Origin: Bacteroidaceae bacterium
GTDB taxonomy: Bacteria; Bacteroidota; Bacteroidia; Bacteroidales; Bacteroidaceae
DNA: 9,994 nt
NCBI GenBank assembly: GCA_021443405.1
Contig: JABUUA010000058.1
Span: 1-9,994 of the forward strand
Direction of reading: 5' to 3'
Positions 1-5,704 of this stretch are shown here, piece by piece; positions within the stretch are counted from its first letter, which is position 1; each line of letters starts with the position of its first letter. The notes beneath the pieces were generated by a model, which searched no databases, was not told the DNA's origin, and was given only the letters and a program-made list of their open reading frames with translations. The translations under genes and the position numbers were made by a program.

Positions 1-435
1 GGAGAAGATGACGTGCGACACCACAAGGGCGCGCTTGATGCCCGACAGCAGGGAAACCACCTCGGGTATGGACTTGAGAATACGTAACGTCTTCAGCAAA
101 CGCAGCAGACGGAACAGGCGAAGTGCCAGCACGGCGCTGAACGTTGACAACACCTCGGGCATGTCGAACAACTGCAACAGCGAGGGAAGCGACAAGAGGG
201 TGATGATGAAATCGAAGCGGTTCCAGCGGTCCTTCCAATAACGTGCAAAGCCGTCGAGACCGATTTTCACCAGTGCCTCAAGCACAAAGGCAAGTGTAAA
301 GCAGGCATCCACCCAGACAAGGGCGAACGGGGCATTGGGATAACACTGCAGGAAGATGACGAAAGAGTTGACAATTATCAGCGAAAGGATGAACCTTTCG
401 TTTACAAAATCCCGCAATAAATCAGACAGTTTCAT
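1..435 (-). CDS. Voltage-gated ion channel (ion transport protein family), N-terminal part, cut by window edge
   Basis: The first 145 residues of an inner-membrane cation channel are present; the pore and C-terminus lie beyond the left edge. The start is the ATG at 433-435 (MKLSDLLRDF). Four hydrophobic helices are visible: S1 about residues 14-32, S2 37-58, S3 74-90 and S4 about 102-121. S4 carries a basic residue at every third position (R106, R109, R112, K115, R118, K121), the classical voltage sensor. Acidic E53 in S2, followed by K57, and D75 in S3 (in W-N-R-F-D) match the charge-transfer centre of the PF00520 family. This supports a six-helix voltage-gated channel, but ion selectivity cannot be told because the P-loop is missing. 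The gene has its own upstream region of about 140 bp after the operon to its right, so it is probably a separate transcription unit. I saw no clear Bacteroidetes promoter or Shine-Dalgarno site. Confidence 0.87.
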   Translation of the reverse strand, partial: MKLSDLLRDFVNERFILSLIIVNSFVIFLQCYPNAPFALVWVDACFTLAFVLEALVKIGLDGFARYWKDRWNRFDFIITLLSLPSLLQLFDMPEVLSTFSAVLALRLFRLLRLLKTLRILKSIPEVVSLLSGIKRALVVSHVIFS

Positions 436-484
436 ACTCGTTACCTGCATCATGGACCGGACTCAACCAGTCGTGTTTCTACTC

Positions 485-496
485 TCACCGCGGTGA
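485..496. promoter_or_regulatory. Perfect 12-bp palindrome TCACCGCGGTGA in the ion-channel leader
   Basis: The sequence TCACCGCGGTGA is its own reverse complement and lies about 50 bp upstream of the ion-channel ATG. It is GC-rich inside an otherwise AT-rich intergenic region. A perfect dyad here could be a binding site for a dimeric regulator. It has no loop, so it is less likely to act as an RNA hairpin. A 12-bp palindrome can also occur by chance, and no regulator is encoded nearby. Confidence 0.3.
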
Positions 497-531
497 TCCA
501 ATTTCGTCACCAGCAGAAAAATATTTTTTTT

Positions 532-580
532 CTTAGTAAAATGAAGCTTTTTTCTTAGAAGAAAAATAATTTTTACTAAG
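532..580 (-). terminator. Nested AT-rich hairpin at the end of the lipoprotein operon, probable terminator
   Basis: An outer perfect 10-bp inverted repeat (CTTAGTAAAA at 532-541, TTTTACTAAG at 571-580) encloses a second inverted repeat (TTTTTCTT at 549-556, AAGAAAAA at 559-566). In the minus-strand transcript the outer 5' arm contains the TAG stop codon of the last operon gene (576-578). The structure is followed by eight A residues and then UAUUUUU, so the U-run is displaced from the stem and this is not a textbook intrinsic terminator. Its position between the end of one minus-strand unit and the start of the next fits transcription termination or 3'-end protection of the mRNA. Confidence 0.5.
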
Positions 581-1034
581 GAATCAAAGGCAGTTCTCCA
601 GCAAAACGTTCGAAGCGCTGCACTTCACCATCGGCATCGACGGAGGTGAGTTCCAATTCTTGCTCGGTCAGGAGGGTTACCGTGTAGGTGTGATTCCACG
701 CTCCCACGCCGTTGTCGTAGAAGCCGCTCATCAGCGTTGTCTCCGTGTCTTCGTTGTCTTCCAGCAGATATGTGCCGGTGCGCTTCTGCCCGTACATGCT
801 CTGCAAGTTGTCATACATCTGGAAAACGTGGTCGCGCCGCTCGAAGACGATGTAGGCATACGTGTCTTCCGCAAGGGGATGACCGTTGAAGTTCACCAAC
901 TGCCACGTGCCGGCCACGTTGCTGTAGTTCACAGGCAACTGCGGTACTTCGGGCTCCATATCCTCGTCGTGGCAGGCGGCAAGGCCCATGCAAAGCGAGA
1001 GGGACAGAAAAATGTATTTCAGAAAACGTATCAT
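576..1034 (-). CDS. Lipocalin-like lipoprotein, probably surface exposed
   Basis: This is a 152-aa lipoprotein. The chosen start is the ATG at 1032-1034, which gives a clean signal peptide (MIRFLKYIFLSLSL...) and the lipobox L-A-A-C with lipidated C21. The frame stays open upstream to a GTG at 1097, but that extension would place 21 hydrophilic residues before the signal peptide. The cysteine is followed by H-D-E-D-M-E, an acid-rich stretch like the Bacteroidetes surface-export signal. From about residue 40 the protein resembles small lipocalin-like domains of Bacteroidetes: G-T-W-Q-L-V at the first strand, then alternating strands with G-T-Y near the middle and L-T-x-x-E-L-E-L late in the fold. 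It probably binds a small ligand or stabilises partners, but no ligand can be named. It is the last gene of the block, 63 bp after the DUF1573 gene, and its TAG stop lies inside the downstream hairpin. Confidence 0.82.
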   Translation of the reverse strand: MIRFLKYIFLSLSLCMGLAACHDEDMEPEVPQLPVNYSNVAGTWQLVNFNGHPLAEDTYAYIVFERRDHVFQMYDNLQSMYGQKRTGTYLLEDNEDTETTLMSGFYDNGVGAWNHTYTVTLLTEQELELTSVDADGEVQRFERFAGELPLIP

Positions 1035-1097
1035 ATTCTGGGTCTGTTTGGTTCGTTGGAAGCGAGTTTCTTTGGTTTCAGGGAGGCGGCGTGGCAC

Positions 1098-1805
1098 TTA
1101 TTCTATGGTCAGACTGATGCGACGGTCGCGCAGATCGCACGGAACGCCGTCGAGCACAATGGCCGCCTTCAGCGGGCGCAGGGCGGGGAGACGCTGGCGG
1201 TCGATGCGCACCACGATGTCGGCCTCGGCACCAGGCGCTATGGTAGCGGGGTCAGTGACCAACGTGGCATACGGCGGCAGCAGGGTGACCGTGAGGCACA
1301 GAGGCACCGCACCGGTGTTGGCGCAAGGGATGCGCATCACCACATCGCTGGCGCCGAAGGTCACAGTCTTGCGTTTCAGGCGCAGAGGGCCCATGGACGC
1401 AGGCAGATGGCGCCACTTGGAGTCGGCCGTTTCCTGTATCGTTCCCAGCACATGCAGCTTGGCGATGGGCTGAGCATCGTCGGTGACGGAGTATATCAGC
1501 ACCGGTTCATCGACTGTGCCAGCGTTGCGGTCCGACTGGAACTGCACCACGATGGAGTCCGTCTGCCCCGCAGCGATGGGCCGACGGGGATAGTAGGACA
1601 CCTGGGTGCACCCGCACGTCGCCACGGGCGCGGCTATCTGCTGCGGCTCGGCCGACGTGTTGGTCAGGCGGAAGATGACGCTATGGGCGACGCTGTCGCC
1701 CTCGTACATCAGCGGCAGATGCAGGGCGAGCGAGTCGAAGCGCAAGGTCTGTGCCTGCATCCCGACCGCCAGCATGAGCATTGCTATGATGAGGTTTCGT
1801 TTCAT
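1098..1805 (-). CDS. Secreted DUF1573 domain protein with two Ig-like repeats
   Basis: The product is 235 aa with a cleavable signal peptide (residues 1-19, ending near M-Q-A-Q) and no lipobox cysteine, so it is probably periplasmic, unlike its neighbours. Residues about 25-120 match DUF1573, an Ig-like fold common in Bacteroidetes: F-R-L-T-N-T at 45-50, the hallmark T-C-G-C-T at 63-67, then P-I-A-A-G-Q and a final strand. Residues about 145-230 look like a divergent second repeat (N-T-G-x-x-P-L-C-L, later I-A-P-G-A) without the CGC motif. The family's biochemical role is not established. C64 and C66 could bind metal or form a disulfide. Its ATG directly follows the TAA of the subtilase gene with no spacer, which implies translational coupling and a shared role, possibly as a periplasmic partner of the surface proteins. 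Confidence 0.85.
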   Translation of the reverse strand: MKRNLIIAMLMLAVGMQAQTLRFDSLALHLPLMYEGDSVAHSVIFRLTNTSAEPQQIAAPVATCGCTQVSYYPRRPIAAGQTDSIVVQFQSDRNAGTVDEPVLIYSVTDDAQPIAKLHVLGTIQETADSKWRHLPASMGPLRLKRKTVTFGASDVVMRIPCANTGAVPLCLTVTLLPPYATLVTDPATIAPGAEADIVVRIDRQRLPALRPLKAAIVLDGVPCDLRDRRISLTIE

Positions 1806-3848
1806 TTACAACCAGCCATGCGTACTGACTTGCTTGCGCACCGTGACCACCACCGTCTGCTCGTTGCCATTGCTGGCTTTCACGGTCAGGCGCGCCGTGC
1901 CTTCGCTCTTGCCTTTGAGCGTGAGGATGGTGCCTTGAACAGAGGCCTCGGCCACGTCGCCAGCCAGCGAGCAGGTGTAGGTCAACCGCTCGCCATCGCG
2001 GTAGAAGCGGGCGAGGTCGAGCGTGTAAGTGTCCCCTATCCCCACCGACATATTGGGCAGCACCATGTCGTGACCGCCTTGTTCGATGGCACGAAGCAGG
2101 GCACCGGCATCCACGAGGCGGCCCATCTTGCCGCGATAGTTGTTCAAGTCCATGACGATGGCGGGCGAGCCCCACGCTGAATGGTACTTGTGATACATCT
2201 TTTCACCGCGTTCGACATAGTAGCCGTCCACGTCGCGGGCAGTAGCGACCATGAGGTCGAGAAATTCTTTCCAAGTAAAATGGCGGCGCAACTGGGTGGC
2301 ATAGGACAAGCCTAAGGCTGCCACGCCCGAGACATGCGGACAAGCCATCGAAGTTCCGTCGAAGTAACCGTACGAAGGCTGGCCATTATTACTGATGGTG
2401 CTCAGTATCATGCTCTGCGCCTTGTGCCAGTCATAGATATCGGCATCGTCGCCAACGGGCGCATAATATTCCTCGTCGCCTCCGGGGGCACAGAGGTCCA
2501 CGGCCGTGCCATAGTTGCTGTAGCTCGAAGGCGTGAAGTCGGCCGCGATGGCAGACACCGACAAGCACTTATCGTAAGCCGCAGGAAAGGCCGACGACCC
2601 CGAGTATTCGTTGCCCGAGGCAAAGATGGCCAAACCGCCGTCGAGCACGCCATTGGGCGAACCTGCGTTGTGGATGAAATAGTCGAGCGCCTCTTTCTCC
2701 AGCGGGTACAGCGTGCTCCACTCCTCTTCGGAAGCAGGTCCGGGCGTGAAGCCATCCAGAGGATTGGCCATATCGGAGTTGTAGCCCCAACTGCATTGTA
2801 TAATCAAGGCACCGTTGTCAGCGGCGTATTTCATGGCGCGCGCCTCGGCGACCAAGGTGGCTGTGTTCCCGTCGTCGAACACTTGCAGCGACATGATGCG
2901 CACGCCGGGATGCGTGCCGTCGCCACCTGCGATGCCGCTCACTCCGATGCCGTTGTTGTTCACCGCGGCGATGGTGCCTGCCACGTGGGTGCCGTGTCCC
3001 GAGTCGTTGACCGAGAAGCACGATACCAAACCCGTGTTGCGCACAAAGTTGAAGCCATACTGGTCACCCTTGTAACCGTTGCCGTCGGCGTCGATGTCGC
3101 TGCCCACGGTCTCGCCCTCATTCACCCACATATTAGCAGCAAGGTCGGGATGCTGCCACATCACGCCTTCGTCGAGCACAGCCACGATGACGCTGCTGTC
3201 GCCCGTGCACAGTTCCCACGCCTCCTTGCAGTTCACGTCGCTCCCAGCCAGGGTGGGCGCCCAAGGCTGTTCGAAGGGCAGATTTCCCTCGTTGATGTAG
3301 TGCCACTGCAACGGCAGCGCAGGGTCGTCGAACCGCTGCGAGGCACTGGCCGTCACAGCATACGCAGTCTTGTCCAGGGGCACAGCCTTCCGACGGGCGT
3401 TGTACGAGGGATGGATATGACGGTTGGGCTGCACGCCTTGCACCTCTCCCAGTTGTGAGAGTTGCCGTAGCGCGTCCTGCAGCGACAGGGTGTGCTCGTC
3501 GAAGTAAACCACATACCACAGGTGCAAGTCCGCCTCACGGCTGCGGGCTTCGTGGCGTGCGTCCACGGGAAAGACGCGCTCCAACTTGTAAGCCTTGAGC
3601 ATGTCCAGCACCTTGTCGGCAGCGGGAATGCCCGAACGAGTGGCGACCGTCTCCTGCGGCAACTGGTCGAGGATGTCGGTCATCTCGGGTGCAAACTTCA
3701 CAATGACTTGGCCCGGCTCGCAATCCGTCAGCACGGCTGGCGACTGAGGGCCCGACAGTTCACCGATGACAACGTCATCCTGACAAGCAGTTGTCACGAA
3801 TAAAACGGCCAGCACCGCCGTGTACCATATATAATATCGCTTTTTCAT
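1806..3848 (-). CDS. Subtilisin-like (S8) serine protease lipoprotein with prodomain and Ig-like C-terminus
   Basis: A 680-aa endopeptidase anchored as a lipoprotein: hydrophobic signal, lipobox T-T-A-C with C22, then Q-D-D. Residues about 45-150 look like the inhibitory or chaperone prodomain of subtilases (P-G-Q-V-I-V-K-F onward), followed by the D-P-x-x-P-L-Q-W-H-Y segment (175-184) typical of the catalytic domain's N-terminus. The catalytic triad is intact: D226 (V-L-D-E-G-V, with E where most relatives have T or S), H285 (H-G-T-H-V-A-G) and S500 (G-T-S-M-A-C-P-H). The oxyanion asparagine is N413 (S-G-N). Residues about 595-672 form a cadherin- or Ig-like beta domain. No type IX secretion sorting domain is seen. 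The start overlaps the BACON/LRR gene stop by ATGA (3845-3848), and the end abuts the DUF1573 ATG. The substrate is unknown: processing of the co-encoded LRR proteins or cleavage of host or microbial proteins are both possible. Confidence 0.93.
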   Translation of the reverse strand: MKKRYYIWYTAVLAVLFVTTACQDDVVIGELSGPQSPAVLTDCEPGQVIVKFAPEMTDILDQLPQETVATRSGIPAADKVLDMLKAYKLERVFPVDARHEARSREADLHLWYVVYFDEHTLSLQDALRQLSQLGEVQGVQPNRHIHPSYNARRKAVPLDKTAYAVTASASQRFDDPALPLQWHYINEGNLPFEQPWAPTLAGSDVNCKEAWELCTGDSSVIVAVLDEGVMWQHPDLAANMWVNEGETVGSDIDADGNGYKGDQYGFNFVRNTGLVSCFSVNDSGHGTHVAGTIAAVNNNGIGVSGIAGGDGTHPGVRIMSLQVFDDGNTATLVAEARAMKYAADNGALIIQCSWGYNSDMANPLDGFTPGPASEEEWSTLYPLEKEALDYFIHNAGSPNGVLDGGLAIFASGNEYSGSSAFPAAYDKCLSVSAIAADFTPSSYSNYGTAVDLCAPGGDEEYYAPVGDDADIYDWHKAQSMILSTISNNGQPSYGYFDGTSMACPHVSGVAALGLSYATQLRRHFTWKEFLDLMVATARDVDGYYVERGEKMYHKYHSAWGSPAIVMDLNNYRGKMGRLVDAGALLRAIEQGGHDMVLPNMSVGIGDTYTLDLARFYRDGERLTYTCSLAGDVAEASVQGTILTLKGKSEGTARLTVKASNGNEQTVVVTVRKQVSTHGWL

Positions 3849-5611
3849 CGTCTGTTTTTAAGGAAGTCTATCAGGTCGGTGGAGTATTTCTTAATCAAGG
3901 CAGCCTGCTCTTCGGGCCACTCTTCCACGAGCTCGTACTTGCTGCGGTACAGTGGGAAGGCCTGGAAATAGTACTCAAAACTGTTGGGGACGTTGCTGAA
4001 GCGCACCCCTTCGCCGGCACTGTTCACGCCGTATTCCATCTGATTGAAGATTAATTGCTCGGGGTCCCACTCCATTAAGTGGGGATGATAGAGTATCCAA
4101 TCGGGGAGTTTGCCCGTGAAGAAGTTGAGGTTGAGCGTGAGACGCTTGGCCCTGGGTAGCACCTTAGGCTTGCCAACGAGGTATTGTATGGTGTCGCCAC
4201 CCCACTCGTCCACGTCTGCCTGCGTCCAAGCTTCCACGCCGTCCTGCCCCACCACGAAGTCGGGCAGCGCGCCTTCCATGTAATTATAGGAGAGGACAAG
4301 CTGTTCGAGCGTGTCCCACAGCAGCAATTTCTTGAGCGCGTCCGAGGTGTTGGTGTGCAGATGCAAGCCTATGCCACGCTCGTAACGCGTGTTCCCGCTG
4401 TTGCGCAGGTCGGACGTGGTCCAGCGCCGGCAGGCCTGCATCTCAAGGATGCGCAGTTTCGGGAAGTTTTCCTTCGTGAGAACGGCGGGAATTTCATTGA
4501 AGTTGTTGCACCCGAGCCGCAGGCATTCGAGCGTGTTGCCCAGTTGCGTCAGTTCCTCCGGCAGGGTGACGAGACCCATGGCAAAGACTTCGAGCGAACG
4601 AAGATGCTGCAACGAGCAGACTTCCGTGCCCAGGTTCACGTCCCTCAGGAAGGAATTTACGTTGCTAAAGAACGAGAGACTCTCTGCATACTTAAGGTAT
4701 TTCACCTCGGAAGGCAGGGTCTCGCCGTCGGCGATATCGGCCAGCATGAAGACGGCGTCGCGCACACGACCCACGGCTTCGGGGCATGGCAAGCCTTCGT
4801 CGTTCTTCTCCCACAGACGAATATTGTCCCAGTTGTTGAGCAGTTCATTGGTCGGCCACTCGTTGTAGAGTCCGAGTGCCTCGGCTATCACCACCAAGGC
4901 GAGCGAGTCGCCCGCGCGGTTGTCCTCGATGCGCTCGGCGGCCTGCTGCGTGACTGTCACGGAAGCCGGCATCTCGAGGGTCTGTGACGGGTCTTTGGGA
5001 GTGAACAAGAGCTCTGCCGTTCGCTGGACAGGCTGTGAGTTGTTGGCCCAGTCGAAACGCAACTTGGCGGTGCGAGGACGGGCGCCTCGGTCGAGCGTCA
5101 CCTCCGTTTCCTGCGCTGTCAACCACGGCGTCGCACTGTCATCGTCGTATTTCACGGTGACGTCGAAGGGCACGTTCGTGGTCACGGGAATCTCGAAGTA
5201 GCGGTCGGCACGGTTGCGCAACGAGGCGACGAGGTGCACCTCCGTGGAGTCGGTGTGGATGATGTTGCCGTACCCTGTCTGATGCACCGTGAGGGTCTGG
5301 GGCGTCATGCCGTTGGCCATGAACACGACTTCGGCCGTGCGCACGTCACTGATGAGCGTGGAATCGACCACGATGGTGCACTCCTGCACCCCTGTTCCTG
5401 TGGCGGGTGTCACGGAAATCCACGGTGCATCGGCACTGGCATGCCACTGGTCGGGGGCACTCACCAGCAGGGTCTCCATAGCGCCATCGGCGCCCACGGT
5501 CAGTTCCGTCTGGTCGAGTGACAAGGTCTGCGGCAGAGCGGACTCTTCGTCGGCGCACGAAGCGAAGACGAACAGCATTGCAACCGCAAGGATGTTACCT
5601 ATGTATTTCAT
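3845..5611 (-). CDS. BACON and leucine-rich repeat lipoprotein, probably surface exposed
   Basis: A 588-aa protein with a lipoprotein signal (residues 1-18), lipidated C19 and the acidic tail A-D-E-E. Residues about 30-112 form a BACON domain: W56 and W64 in D-Q-W-H-A-S-A-D-A-P-W-I-S-V, the R-T-A-E-V strand at 91-95, and a closing H-Q-T-G. Residues about 125-224 look like a second, more divergent BACON-type domain (P-W-L-T-A at 162-166, R-T-A-K-L, closing V-T-Q-Q). The region from about 238 to 520 has irregular leucine-rich repeats (for example L-R-S-L-E-V-F and L-E-C-L-R-L-G-C-N-N-F), then a short charged C-terminal helix. BACON domains are thought to bind carbohydrate or mucin and LRRs to bind proteins, so an adhesin or receptor role is likely. 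It starts 93 bp after the larger LRR gene, and its TGA overlaps the subtilase ATG. Confidence 0.88.
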   Translation of the reverse strand: MKYIGNILAVAMLFVFASCADEESALPQTLSLDQTELTVGADGAMETLLVSAPDQWHASADAPWISVTPATGTGVQECTIVVDSTLISDVRTAEVVFMANGMTPQTLTVHQTGYGNIIHTDSTEVHLVASLRNRADRYFEIPVTTNVPFDVTVKYDDDSATPWLTAQETEVTLDRGARPRTAKLRFDWANNSQPVQRTAELLFTPKDPSQTLEMPASVTVTQQAAERIEDNRAGDSLALVVIAEALGLYNEWPTNELLNNWDNIRLWEKNDEGLPCPEAVGRVRDAVFMLADIADGETLPSEVKYLKYAESLSFFSNVNSFLRDVNLGTEVCSLQHLRSLEVFAMGLVTLPEELTQLGNTLECLRLGCNNFNEIPAVLTKENFPKLRILEMQACRRWTTSDLRNSGNTRYERGIGLHLHTNTSDALKKLLLWDTLEQLVLSYNYMEGALPDFVVGQDGVEAWTQADVDEWGGDTIQYLVGKPKVLPRAKRLTLNLNFFTGKLPDWILYHPHLMEWDPEQLIFNQMEYGVNSAGEGVRFSNVPNSFEYYFQAFPLYRSKYELVEEWPEEQAALIKKYSTDLIDFLKNRR

Positions 5612-5647
5612 ATTTTCTTATTGGCTCTTCTTCTATGTTGTAGGCAG

Positions 5648-5704
5648 AATGAGGTGACCTTTCAAGGTTAAGAATCACGATTCATCCAGTCAAATCACCT
5701 CATT
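5648..5704. repeat. Structured intercistronic element: 10-bp inverted repeat enclosing two small hairpins
   Basis: AATGAGGTGA at 5648-5657 and TCACCTCATT at 5695-5704 are perfect reverse complements. In the transcript the first arm begins directly after the TAA stop codon of the 870-aa gene. Two smaller dyads lie between the arms: GAATC-AC-GATTC at 5672-5683 and ACCTT-TC-AAGGT at 5657-5668. No U-run follows on the minus strand, so this is not an ordinary terminator. It could be an mRNA processing or stability element that sets the ratio of upstream to downstream proteins, or a small palindromic repeat family. The rest of the 93-bp gap shows nothing further except the possible promoter listed separately. 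Confidence 0.6.
5663..5694 (-). promoter_or_regulatory. Possible internal promoter, Bacteroidetes type (TTTG - 20 bp - TAACCTTG)
   Basis: Read on the minus strand, TTTG (5691-5694) is followed after exactly 20 bp by TAACCTTG (5663-5670). The known Bacteroides sigma-factor consensus is TTTG, about 19-21 bp, then TAnnTTTG, so the downstream box has one mismatch. Initiation would fall near 5656, giving a leader of about 45 nt before the ATG at 5611. Such a promoter would let the BACON/LRR, subtilase, DUF1573 and lipocalin-like genes be expressed apart from the upstream pair. It overlaps the inverted repeat, so chance resemblance is possible. Confidence 0.35.

Noticed and set aside
8..241. Small plus-strand frame opposite the ion channel
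   Set aside because: It is Arg/Ser-rich, is antisense to the S3-S4 region of a convincing channel, and has no independent support.
1035..1097. GTG at 1095-1097 as the start of the lipocalin-like gene
   Set aside because: It would add 21 hydrophilic residues before a complete lipoprotein signal peptide; the ATG at 1032-1034 is preferred.
1035..1097. Possible promoter or hairpin in the 63-bp gap before the lipocalin-like gene
   Set aside because: No TTTG/TAnnTTTG pair and no convincing inverted repeat was found; only a weak direct repeat of GTTTC is present.
660..2180. Long open frame on the plus strand (506 codons), opposite the lipocalin-like, DUF1573 and subtilase genes
   Set aside because: It spans several real genes on the other strand, has no recognisable domain or signal peptide, and its His/Arg/Gly/Val-rich composition is typical of an antisense shadow in GC-rich DNA.
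2334..3458. Open frame on the plus strand (374 codons), opposite the subtilase
   Set aside because: It is antisense to the conserved catalytic domain with its D/H/S triad, and the product shows no domain.
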